Assembly: GCF_013300825.1 (NCBI RefSeq)
Contig: NZ_JAAIMY010000005.1
Location: forward strand, 62,001-126,000
Length of the DNA stretch: 64,000 bases
Reading direction: 5' to 3'
From: Blautia wexlerae
Lineage (GTDB): Bacteria > Bacillota > Clostridia > Lachnospirales > Lachnospiraceae
The notes under the pieces were generated by a model. The model saw only the letters and a list, made by a program, of their open reading frames with translations, did no database searches and was not told the DNA's origin. The position numbers and the translations under genes were made by a program. Below, in pieces: positions 25,305 to 33,657 of the stretch (position 1 is the stretch's first letter; every line of letters begins with the position of its first letter).

Positions 25305-27776
25305 ATGAGAAAAAATATGTCAGAGGAATCTAAAACAAAGCTGCTGCTTATGGCAGCTTTGTCTGTAAGCTGCCTGTTTCTGTTCCGGGAGTATCTGTCT
25401 GGTGATCTTGTTATGGTATATAATGATGTGGGCGGCGATACATGGCAGCAGTATACTGCGTATTATGCAAGTGTTGTGAACCATTTGCGGGCGGGGAACT
25501 TTGCACTGTGGGATTTTACCAATGGAATCGGAATTAATCTTTTTTCATGGTTTCAGATGGATCCGTCCCTGATCCTCCTTCTGATGATCGGGGTTATACT
25601 TGGACCTGCACACATGCTGTATTATCTGGTGATTTTACAGATTATGAAGATTCTGGCAGCCGGAATTGTGTTTTATATGTTTCTCTCGGAATTTTCTTAC
25701 AGTAAACAGGCGAAATTTATAGCGGCCTTTGCTTATGGAATGAATGGTTATCTGCTGGTATGGGGACAGCATTATCAATTTGGAATGGTCACTGTGTATT
25801 TTCCGCTTATGCTTCTGTTTGCGGAGAAATATATACGCGGAAAAAAGGGGAAAACTTTTTTCTGTGTGGCTGTATTTCTGAGTGGAATCTACAGCGTATA
25901 TCTGTCTTATATGAGCCTGATCGGAATTGGATTTTATCTGCTGTTCAGATCCATTATGACAGAAGAAAAGCCGGGTGCAGCATGCCGGAAGTTTTTTATC
26001 GGATGCGTACAAATCGTTCTGGGAATTGGTATGAGTCTGGGAATATTTCTGCCTATGGCAGAGGGCATTATGAATTCTTCCAGGGTTTCTTCTGCATCAG
26101 GCAGTATACTGGAAATATTGAAAAATTATCTCCTGCCATATAAGAATGTCAATTATTATAATTCGCTTTTGATCCGCCCGTTTTCTACCAATCTGCAAAA
26201 CCTGCAGGAACTGGGAAAGGCAAAGTATGAGGGATATAAGAATTACTACGAAGATCCCATATTATTCTGTTCGACACTTTCCGTGATATTTCTGGTTCAG
26301 TTTCTTATTGTATTCCGAAAAAAAGAAAAGGATAGAAAAGTCAGAGGATGTGTTTACTGCGCAGCGGTATTAATGCTGTTTACATTATTATTGCCTCTTG
26401 GCGGACGTGTGTTTAATGCATTCACAGAAACGCCTACGAATCGTTATACATATATATTCATAGCATTTTTTCTGATAGCATTTGCCTGGATGTGGGATTA
26501 TCTCAGGCAGGGAGGCAGAATCAGTATTTTGGCCTTGATGATCACAGAAGCACTGATGTTGAGGGCATATTTTTGCGGGTATTCGGACAGTGTTTTTGGG
26601 GAATACAGAGAAAATGCCATGATTCTTGCAGCAACAGGTACTGTTATGATCGTATGTGTGCTGTATCTGAGCGTCAGTTCCGGGAAAAAGGGAAGAAAAC
26701 TGGTTACAGGATTGCTGACAGTAATGGTATTTGTTAACGTAATATCAGAAGGTGGGATAACGTATACGGATCGTATCTGTCTGAGAAAAACAGATACCCC
26801 ACAGGAACAGGTTGCGGCACTGGCAGAAGAAACTGCACGTCTTGAAGCATCGGAGGATTCGGAAACCCAGGCAAGGGCAGTACTGAACAGACCCCAGACC
26901 TATTACAGAAGTCTGTATAATCAGGATATTCAGGATGCATTGAATTATTTAAAGGAAACAGATCATGAATTTTACAGAGTGGAGAAAGATTTCTCGTCAG
27001 GAACTGTTTCCATGGATTCACAGATCCAGGGTTACAGAGGAGTCAGTACATATAATTCAGTTATGAATGGAAGTGTAAAAGAATTTGTGAATACCTGTTA
27101 TCCGGAGTTCCTGTACATGGACAGGAACCGATATACGTTCTGGCCCATTGCACAGGATACATTTTTTGCTTCTTTTATGGGTGTGAGGTATCTTATTTCG
27201 GAGAAACCGGACCTTGATGATACGAAATATAAATATCTTCGACAGTTTGGTCAGCTTTTTTTATATAAAAATGTAAAAGAGGCAGATGTTGCAAGGTTTT
27301 ATGAGAATACTGTTTCTGAAGAAAGTCTTAGAAAATTATGTACCGGAAAAAAAAGAAAGAAGAACAGAGAGCGTATTCTGGAAAATTATCTGGTAACAGA
27401 GGATGGGGTAGATATTTCGGATTTTTCTGAACTGACAGAGGTTTTGGAAGAACAGAAAAAATCTGCAGTCACATTAGATGCGGCAGAGAAAGATTCATAT
27501 TTGACCGGAAGTGTATCGGCGCAGGCAGATGGTTATGTAATGTGCATGATTCCGTGGGAAAAAGGCTGGACGGTGACTGTTGACGGAGAGAAAGTGCAGA
27601 CCCAGAAAGGAGATCTGGGATTTCTTGCATTTCAGGTTGATAAAGGTGAACACCAGCTGGAACTGACTTATCAGGTTCCGGGACTGAAGGCAGGAATGGC
27701 TGCAGGTGTGGTCTGCTGGTTTATCTATATTTCCATATGCTTTTATCAGAGCAGAAAAAAGAAAAGAAATTTATAA
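25305..27776 (+). CDS. YfhO-family membrane protein, probable lipid-linked-sugar glycosyltransferase
   Basis: 823 residues with about a dozen hydrophobic helices and a soluble C-terminal part before one last helix (MAAGVVCWFIYISICFY). The N-terminal outer loop carries the family pattern VYNDVGGDTWQQY and WDFTNGIGINLF, and a TPTNRYTY-like motif lies further on. YfhO proteins act as GT-C enzymes that move sugars from undecaprenyl phosphate onto wall polymers outside the cell (shown for lipoteichoic-acid glycosylation in Bacillus and Listeria). That makes it a candidate acceptor of the lipid-linked amino sugar from the Arn-like cassette; the link is inference. A bidirectional terminator follows. 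Confidence 0.85.
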   Translation: MRKNMSEESKTKLLLMAALSVSCLFLFREYLSGDLVMVYNDVGGDTWQQYTAYYASVVNHLRAGNFALWDFTNGIGINLFSWFQMDPSLILLLMIGVILGPAHMLYYLVILQIMKILAAGIVFYMFLSEFSYSKQAKFIAAFAYGMNGYLLVWGQHYQFGMVTVYFPLMLLFAEKYIRGKKGKTFFCVAVFLSGIYSVYLSYMSLIGIGFYLLFRSIMTEEKPGAACRKFFIGCVQIVLGIGMSLGIFLPMAEGIMNSSRVSSASGSILEILKNYLLPYKNVNYYNSLLIRPFSTNLQNLQELGKAKYEGYKNYYEDPILFCSTLSVIFLVQFLIVFRKKEKDRKVRGCVYCAAVLMLFTLLLPLGGRVFNAFTETPTNRYTYIFIAFFLIAFAWMWDYLRQGGRISILALMITEALMLRAYFCGYSDSVFGEYRENAMILAATGTVMIVCVLYLSVSSGKKGRKLVTGLLTVMVFVNVISEGGITYTDRICLRKTDTPQEQVAALAEETARLEASEDSETQARAVLNRPQTYYRSLYNQDIQDALNYLKETDHEFYRVEKDFSSGTVSMDSQIQGYRGVSTYNSVMNGSVKEFVNTCYPEFLYMDRNRYTFWPIAQDTFFASFMGVRYLISEKPDLDDTKYKYLRQFGQLFLYKNVKEADVARFYENTVSEESLRKLCTGKKRKKNRERILENYLVTEDGVDISDFSELTEVLEEQKKSAVTLDAAEKDSYLTGSVSAQADGYVMCMIPWEKGWTVTVDGEKVQTQKGDLGFLAFQVDKGEHQLELTYQVPGLKAGMAAGVVCWFIYISICFYQSRKKKRNL

Positions 27777-27782
27777 ATAAAG

Positions 27783-27829
27783 TGGCTGTCGCACAGGGAA
27801 AAATCCATATAAAATGCGACAGCCATTTT
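27783..27829 (+). terminator. Terminator between convergent genes
   Basis: Perfect 11-bp stem TGGCTGTCGCA/TGCGACAGCCA around a 21-base loop, followed by TTTT. It lies between the YfhO gene and the convergent carboxypeptidase gene. The T-run favours plus-strand termination; it may serve both. Confidence 0.75.
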
Positions 27830-27870
27830 GTAATTATAATATTTGTGAGATGTCTGGCAAATCCGCTACA

Positions 27871-29154
27871 TCAGGATTTGATCACTCTGATCATCAGGAA
27901 CAGGAAGAAAAGCAGGAACGCTGCTCCGATCGCACCGATGATATAATAGGGAACATCTGTATGAGAAGCCGAAAAGGCTTTGGCTGCTTCCATATTTTTC
28001 TGACCGGTAATGGCAGCATCGTCGGTTTCCTGCTGTGTATCTTCAAGGACTGCAGTTCCCACAGGGGTTTTGCTGAAGTAATACTGACGCATAATCTGAC
28101 CGTCAGAAGATGTGTCCTCTGTTGTAAGACCGTCCTCACCGGTACCGTTTGGCACGATCACAGTTCCACCTGAAAGACGGTTAAAATCATTGTCTGCAAT
28201 CGTCAGAGGAGAAAAATTATCAAATCCGTAGTTGAGAAGTGTGATGGCCTCATTATCTGTGGCACCGGAGGCACCGTGCAAAACCACACATACAAGCTTC
28301 ATATTATTTTTGGATGCTTCACAGACCAGAGTACTGCCGGAAGCTTCCGTGTATCCTTCTTTTCCGCCGATGCAGGCATCATAATAACCATCGCTTGTGT
28401 TATTGATCATTGTAAAATTGTTGGTAAGCACACGGTCACCTCCGGAAACATTTGTTGCCGGGATGGTATAGGAAGTAGTAGCTGCAATTGTGCGGAAAGT
28501 GTCATTTTCCATGGCGGTTTCCATGATCAGTGCCATGTCACGTGCAGTTGTGTGCTGATTCTCATCCGGAAGTCCGGTAGGGTTGGTAAAGACAGTATCT
28601 GTGCAGCCAAGCTCCTGCGCGCGGGTATTCATTGCCTGCACGAAGGCATCTACAGAACCGCTGATATGTTCTGCTACCTGCAGTGCGATATCATTGGCAG
28701 AAGCAACCATGATCGCATACAGGCACTGTTCCATGGTAAATACTTCATCTAACTGAGCGGAAATATTGGCCCCTCCGTCAGTGACACCGGATACACCGGT
28801 TGCAGTCATGGTTACCTGATCATCCGGATTACTGTTTTCAAGTGCCAGCAGACAGGTCATAACCTTTACTGCGCTGGCCGGATAAAGTGCCTGATCTGCA
28901 TTCTTGGAATAGAGAACCGTATTGGTTGAGGTTTCCATTACGATTGCAGCCGTGGAAGAGATGTCAGATGCCTGTGGCCATCCCTCAATCCCGTTGGTAG
29001 CGACAACTGAAGGATCGGCAGTCTGTACCTGCTGTGCAGCGGCGGCTGTGTTGTCAGAGGTTTCTTCAGCAGCGAATGCGGGAATCTGTGAAAATACAGT
29101 AACTGTACCAAGTCCCAGAGCCAGCAGTGCTGCGGCAATTCTTTTTTTCTTCAT
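27871..29154 (-). CDS. D-alanyl-D-alanine carboxypeptidase-like protein with a KEG in place of KTG
   Basis: S11 family penicillin-binding protein of 427 residues. It has a signal peptide (about 1-29, ending AFA-A), motif S94-A-V-K97, motif S152-A-N154, and a C-terminal helix (about 403-424) with a short basic tail. The third motif, normally K-T-G, reads K265-E266-G267 in IGGKEGYTEASGS, so the conserved threonine is glutamate. This may lower or change activity. The gene runs opposite to its neighbours inside the polysaccharide locus and has its own promoter. AGGAG lies upstream of the ATG. Paralogue of the gene at 14097, which keeps KTG. Confidence 0.9.
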   Translation of the reverse strand: MKKKRIAAALLALGLGTVTVFSQIPAFAAEETSDNTAAAAQQVQTADPSVVATNGIEGWPQASDISSTAAIVMETSTNTVLYSKNADQALYPASAVKVMTCLLALENSNPDDQVTMTATGVSGVTDGGANISAQLDEVFTMEQCLYAIMVASANDIALQVAEHISGSVDAFVQAMNTRAQELGCTDTVFTNPTGLPDENQHTTARDMALIMETAMENDTFRTIAATTSYTIPATNVSGGDRVLTNNFTMINNTSDGYYDACIGGKEGYTEASGSTLVCEASKNNMKLVCVVLHGASGATDNEAITLLNYGFDNFSPLTIADNDFNRLSGGTVIVPNGTGEDGLTTEDTSSDGQIMRQYYFSKTPVGTAVLEDTQQETDDAAITGQKNMEAAKAFSASHTDVPYYIIGAIGAAFLLFFLFLMIRVIKS

Positions 29155-29221
29155 GGTATGATAATACTCCTGTTTATAAAAATCTGTAACTTTCTGTCTT
29201 TAAATTATTATATGTGGAAAC

Positions 29222-29251
29222 AGTATAACACATTTTCAGCCTTTCTTGCAA
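29222..29251 (-). promoter_or_regulatory. Promoter of the carboxypeptidase gene (minus strand)
   Basis: On the minus strand, TTGCAA (29246-29251), an 18-base spacer and TATACT (29222-29227). The TTGCAA box is its own reverse complement and is also the -35 of the plus-strand promoter listed next. Confidence 0.65.
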
Positions 29252-29274
29252 AAAATATCATACAATGTTAAAAT
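29246..29274 (+). promoter_or_regulatory. Promoter of the glycosyltransferase gene at 29306
   Basis: TTGCAA (29246-29251), a 17-base spacer and TAAAAT (29269-29274). It shares the palindromic -35 box with the divergent carboxypeptidase promoter. The leader to the ATG is about 25 bases. Confidence 0.6.
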
Positions 29275-29305
29275 AAAAAATCATAATAAAAACCGAGGTT
29301 ATCAT

Positions 29306-31198
29306 ATGAGTAAGAAACAATCAGCAGGAGGAAAGATTCAGTGGACGAGAATGCTGAAGAAACTTTCTCCCTATACGATCCAGAAAGGATTTCGTTATCT
29401 GAAGCACTATGGTCCGAAAGAATTCTGGATCAGGCTTCATGAACGTTTTGAGCCGGAAGAAATACCGTATGGTCCATGGTATGCGGCATATATTCCGGAT
29501 AAAGAAACACTGGAAGCACAGAAGAAACAGAAATTTGCCTGGTCACCACTGATCAGTATTGCAGTACCTGCATATCAGACACCTGTGGAATTTCTCAGGC
29601 AGATGATTGAATCACTGATTGCCCAGACTTATGGAGAATGGGAATTATGCATTGCAAATGCAAGCCCTGACAATGAGGAGATGCAGCGGGTGCTGGCAGA
29701 CTATTCAGCCCGGGATCCGCGTGTGAGATTTCATAATTTAAAAGAGAACCTTGGGATTGCTGAGAATACTAACAGGGCTCTTGCTATGGCGAAGGGAGAA
29801 TTTACAGGTCTCCTTGATCATGATGATCTTCTGGCTCCGAATGCACTGTATGAGGTTGTAAAAGCATTGCAGGAGCATCCGCTGGCGGATGTATTATATA
29901 CGGATGAAGATAAAGTTACGACAGAACTGGACGAACATTTTCAGCCTCATCTGAAACCGGATTTCAACCTTGATCTGCTCCGTTCCAATAATTATATCTG
30001 TCATTTCTTTGTTGTACGCAGCAGTATTGTGGAGAAAACTGGCGGATTCCGAAGGGAATTTGATGGCGCTCAGGACTATGATTTCATTTTTCGCTGCACA
30101 GAGAATGCCAGAGAAGTGGTGCATGTTCCGGAAATCCTTTATCACTGGAGAACACACAAGGCATCCACTGCAGATAACCCTGCCAGTAAGATGTATGCTT
30201 TTGAAGCCGGTAAGAGAGCGATAGAGGCGAATCTTCTGAGAACCGGTACAAAGGGTGTAGTAAGCCATACACAGGATCTGGGATTTTATCGCGTGAAATA
30301 TCCGGTGCAGGGACAGCCGTTAGTTTCTGTGATCATTCCAAACAAAGATGAGAAGGAAACTCTTCAGACCTGTCTGGAAATGCTGGAGAAGAATACTTCC
30401 TACCGGAATTTTGAGATTATTATCATTGAGAATAACAGCACTACTGAAGAAATCTTCAAATATTACAAAGAACTCTCATCTGATCCAAGGATCCGCCTTC
30501 TGCGGTGGGGAAAGGAATTCAATTATTCTGCGATTAATAATTTTGGTGCTTCCCATGCAAGGGGAGAATACCTGTTGTTTCTGAATAATGATGTAAAATC
30601 TATTAATCCGGACTGGATGGAAGAAATGCTTGGTGTGTGTCAGCGTCCGGAAGTTGGCGGAGTTGGCGCGAAGCTTATATATCCGGATAATACGATCCAG
30701 CATGCAGGCTGTGTGATCGGAATGGGCGGGATTGCAGGACATATGTTTGTTGATATGCCTGCAGACCGTACCGGCTATCTCCATAAAGCATCCCTTTTGC
30801 AGGATATGAGCGCAGTTACGGCAGCGTGTCTGATGATGAAGAAGGAAGTTTTTGAGGAGGCAGGCGGATTTACCGAAGAACTGGCAGTGGCATTTAATGA
30901 TGTTGATCTGTGCCTGAAAGTAAGAAAGAGTAAGCATCTGATCGTATATGATCCGTATGCGAAGCTTTATCATATGGAATCGAAAACCCGGGGTGCTGAG
31001 GACAGTGTGGAAAAAGTACGCCGTTTTCAGACAGAGATAGAATATATGCGCTGTCATTGGATTGATATTCTTAAGAATGGAGATCCATACTATAATAAAA
31101 ACCTTTCTCTCGCCAAGTGGAATTACTCTCTGAAACCGATTCCGGGAATGGAAACAGCAGAAGATGGACAGAAGAAAGAGAAAACGGGGAGGAAATAA
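29306..31198 (+). CDS. Glycosyltransferase with two GT2 domains
   Basis: 630 residues. First GT-A domain from about residue 83 (ISIAVPAYQT, LLDHDDLLAPNA), second from about 340 (VSVIIPNKDE, LFLNNDVKSI), ending in the same YHMESKTRGAEDS region as the genes at 20344 and 22838, but without their N-terminal beta-domain. The ATG at 29306 has GAGG upstream; an in-frame TTG at 29246 is the -35 box and is not a start. The stop overlaps the next ATG by one base (TAATG). Probably adds two sugars to the surface polysaccharide. Confidence 0.87.
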   Translation: MSKKQSAGGKIQWTRMLKKLSPYTIQKGFRYLKHYGPKEFWIRLHERFEPEEIPYGPWYAAYIPDKETLEAQKKQKFAWSPLISIAVPAYQTPVEFLRQMIESLIAQTYGEWELCIANASPDNEEMQRVLADYSARDPRVRFHNLKENLGIAENTNRALAMAKGEFTGLLDHDDLLAPNALYEVVKALQEHPLADVLYTDEDKVTTELDEHFQPHLKPDFNLDLLRSNNYICHFFVVRSSIVEKTGGFRREFDGAQDYDFIFRCTENAREVVHVPEILYHWRTHKASTADNPASKMYAFEAGKRAIEANLLRTGTKGVVSHTQDLGFYRVKYPVQGQPLVSVIIPNKDEKETLQTCLEMLEKNTSYRNFEIIIIENNSTTEEIFKYYKELSSDPRIRLLRWGKEFNYSAINNFGASHARGEYLLFLNNDVKSINPDWMEEMLGVCQRPEVGGVGAKLIYPDNTIQHAGCVIGMGGIAGHMFVDMPADRTGYLHKASLLQDMSAVTAACLMMKKEVFEEAGGFTEELAVAFNDVDLCLKVRKSKHLIVYDPYAKLYHMESKTRGAEDSVEKVRRFQTEIEYMRCHWIDILKNGDPYYNKNLSLAKWNYSLKPIPGMETAEDGQKKEKTGRK

Positions 31199-32154
31199 TG
31201 CAGGAAGTATCAGTAATTATTCCGAACTTTAACGGGATGGCTTATCTGGACGGTGTGCTTGCAGGACTTGAATGCCAGACAGTGGATGATTTTGAAGTGA
31301 TTCTGGTGGATAATGGATCCAGTGACGGGAGCTGTGCATTTGTAGCAGCGAGATATCCCTGGGTGCATCTGATTGAACTGCCGGAGAATTTCGGTTTCTG
31401 TAAAGCTGTGAATGAGGGGATCAGGGCATCACGTTCCCCTTACGTATTGCTTTTGAATAATGATATCGAGGTAACGGATAACTTCATAGAAGAAATGACA
31501 GATGCTATTAAAAGACATCCGAAGGCTTTTTCATGTGCAGCCAGAATGATTCAGTTTCATGACAGGGACAGACTTGACGATGCCGGAAACTATTATTGTG
31601 CACTGGGATGGGCATATGCAAGAGGAAAGGGAAAAGATATCCATACTTATGAGAAGGAAGAGAAGATTTTTGCTTCCTGTGCAGGTGCTGCTATTTACAG
31701 AAAGAAAATCCTGGAAAAGATAGGATATTTTGATGAGGAACATTTTGCGTATCTGGAGGATATGGATGTGGGATACAGGGCCAGGATCTATGGATATGAA
31801 AACTGGTATGTACCTAATGCCATGGTATATCATGTGGGAAGCGGTACAAGTGGCTCCAGATATAATCAGTTTAAGATCCGGTATTCCTCCAGAAATAATA
31901 TTTATCTGATTTATAAAAATATGCCGTTTTTTCAGATTCTTATAAATCTTCCCTTTCTTATTGCGGGATTTGGAATCAAAATTCTGTTTTTTGCATTAAA
32001 AGGATTCGGGAGAGAGTATATTGCAGGAATTAAGAATGGGTTTCAGATCAGCAGAAAAAATCGGAAAGTACCTTTCAGACTTCGGAATCTTTCAAACTAT
32101 TTCAGGATCCAGATTGAATTGTGGGCGAATATCTTCAGGCGTTTATGCGGATGA
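31198..32154 (+). CDS. GT2 glycosyltransferase, rhamnosyltransferase-like
   Basis: 318-residue single GT-A enzyme: VSVIIPNFNGMAYLDGVL, LVDNGSSDGS, LLLNNDIEV, then FASCAGAAIYRK and GYFDEEHFAYLEDMDVGYRARIYGYE, the pattern of WbbL/RfbF-type rhamnosyltransferases. A hydrophobic stretch near residues 245-270 suggests membrane association. The start (GGGGAGG, six bases) overlaps the previous stop by one base; a longer frame from 31117 is rejected. Donor likely a deoxyhexose, but that is inference. Confidence 0.87.
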   Translation: MQEVSVIIPNFNGMAYLDGVLAGLECQTVDDFEVILVDNGSSDGSCAFVAARYPWVHLIELPENFGFCKAVNEGIRASRSPYVLLLNNDIEVTDNFIEEMTDAIKRHPKAFSCAARMIQFHDRDRLDDAGNYYCALGWAYARGKGKDIHTYEKEEKIFASCAGAAIYRKKILEKIGYFDEEHFAYLEDMDVGYRARIYGYENWYVPNAMVYHVGSGTSGSRYNQFKIRYSSRNNIYLIYKNMPFFQILINLPFLIAGFGIKILFFALKGFGREYIAGIKNGFQISRKNRKVPFRLRNLSNYFRIQIELWANIFRRLCG

Positions 32155-32177
32155 TAAAAAAGAAAAATAAATTTTTA

Positions 32178-32206
32178 TTGCTTTTGTAAATCAACTATTA
32201 TAATAT
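32178..32206 (+). promoter_or_regulatory. Promoter before the phosphoglycosyltransferase gene
   Basis: TTGCTT, 17 bases, TAATAT (a TATAAT overlaps it two bases upstream). It gives a leader of about 25-30 bases to the TTG start at 32238. Confidence 0.55.
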
Positions 32207-32237
32207 AGAAACGATAAAAAAATGAGGTGACAAAAGA

Positions 32238-33641
32238 TTGCTAAAGGACAATGAAAAGAATTTCAGTCGTCTCCATATGATCATTGATGCAGTTGTACTG
32301 GTACTGTCCTATTTCCTGGCGTGGCTGATCCGTTTCGTTGGTCCTATGGCAGCAACCGCAGTCAGAACCAGAAGCTTCCGGCAGTATATGCTGATGCTGG
32401 TTTTCATTGTACCGGTTTATCTGCTGCTGTATCAGGCGTTTACATTGTATACTCCCATGCGGATGCAGGGGCGTCGGCTTGTACTGGCTAATATTATAAA
32501 AGCCAACTCGCTTGGGCTCCTTATTCTCATGTTTACATTTTACATGATAGATGAGAGTGATTTTTCACGTTCTACCTACATCATGTTCTATGTGATCAAT
32601 ATTGTGCTTCAGTGGTGTGTGCGGATGCTGATATTCATGTTGCTCCGGGATATGAGGGAAAAAGGGCTGAATCAGAAACAGCTGATCTGTGTGGGATACA
32701 GTCGCGCGGCAGAGGAATACATTGACCGGGTTCTGGCTAATCCCCAGTGGGGATATGTGATCCGTGGAATACTGGATGATAATGTTCCGGCAGGGACAGA
32801 GTATAAAGGAATCAAGGTTCTTGGAAGGATTGCCAACCTGAATGTGATACTTCCGGAGAACCGGCTGGATGAAATAGCTATCACGCTGGGATTAAGTGAG
32901 TACTACCGTCTGGAAGAGATTGTGGCACTGTGCGAAAAGTCCGGAGTACACACAAAGTTTATCCCGGATTATAATAAGATCATTCCAACGAAACCATATA
33001 CAGAAGATATACTGGGACTTCCGGTTATCAATATCCGTTATGTGCCGTTAAACAATACATTCAATGCACTGGTCAAGCGGGTGATGGACATTGTGGGATC
33101 TATTGTTGGAATCATAGTAACTTCACCGTTGATGCTGTTGATGTGTCTGATCATTAAGCTGACATCACCGGGACCACTGATCTATAAACAGGAGAGGGTT
33201 GGGCTTCATAACCAGACATTCTGGATGTATAAGTTCCGTTCTATGGAGGTACAGCTGGAATCAGAAGAGAAAAAGGCATGGACAGTAAAGAATGACCCAA
33301 GAGTAACACCCATCGGAAAGTTTATGCGTCACACCAGTATTGATGAACTGCCACAGCTTTTCAACATACTGAAGGGAAACATGAGTCTTGTGGGACCACG
33401 ACCGGAGAGGCCGTTTTTTGTGGAGAAATTCAGAGAAGAAATCCCGAGATATATGGTGAAGCATCAGGTTCGCCCGGGACTTACAGGCTGGGCTCAGGTA
33501 AATGGTTACCGCGGAGACACTTCTATAAGAAAAAGAATCGAATATGACCTTTATTACATTGAAAACTGGAGCATCGGGCTGGATATCAAGATTATATTCC
33601 TTACATTTTTCAAGGGATTTATAAACAAGAATGCATATTAA
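32238..33641 (+). CDS. Undecaprenyl-phosphate sugar-1-phosphate transferase (polyprenyl phosphoglycosyltransferase)
   Basis: Starts glycan synthesis by moving hexose-1-phosphate from a nucleotide sugar to undecaprenyl phosphate. 467 residues in the WbaP/CpsE layout: four N-terminal helices, a Rossmann-like middle region (LICVGYSRAAEEYIDRV), a fifth helix (SIVGIIVTSPLMLLMCLIIK), then the catalytic bacterial sugar transferase domain with KFRSM, VTPIGKFMRHTSIDELPQL, MSLVGPRPE and RPGLTGWAQVNGY. The start is TTG with GAGGTGA eight bases upstream; the first ATG would remove part of the first helix. It is likely the initiating enzyme of the locus, although it is placed near its end. Confidence 0.93.
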   Translation: MLKDNEKNFSRLHMIIDAVVLVLSYFLAWLIRFVGPMAATAVRTRSFRQYMLMLVFIVPVYLLLYQAFTLYTPMRMQGRRLVLANIIKANSLGLLILMFTFYMIDESDFSRSTYIMFYVINIVLQWCVRMLIFMLLRDMREKGLNQKQLICVGYSRAAEEYIDRVLANPQWGYVIRGILDDNVPAGTEYKGIKVLGRIANLNVILPENRLDEIAITLGLSEYYRLEEIVALCEKSGVHTKFIPDYNKIIPTKPYTEDILGLPVINIRYVPLNNTFNALVKRVMDIVGSIVGIIVTSPLMLLMCLIIKLTSPGPLIYKQERVGLHNQTFWMYKFRSMEVQLESEEKKAWTVKNDPRVTPIGKFMRHTSIDELPQLFNILKGNMSLVGPRPERPFFVEKFREEIPRYMVKHQVRPGLTGWAQVNGYRGDTSIRKRIEYDLYYIENWSIGLDIKIIFLTFFKGFINKNAY

Positions 33642-33657
33642 GATAAGGGGAAAAGGA

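Noticed and set aside
27814-28752. Plus-strand frames of 119 and 158 residues opposite the minus-strand carboxypeptidase
   Set aside because: Shadows of a gene with intact SxxK and SxN motifs and a signal peptide.
29246-29305. N-terminal extension of the glycosyltransferase from a TTG at 29246
   Set aside because: The TTG is part of the promoter -35 box, and the ATG at 29306 has a GAGG site.
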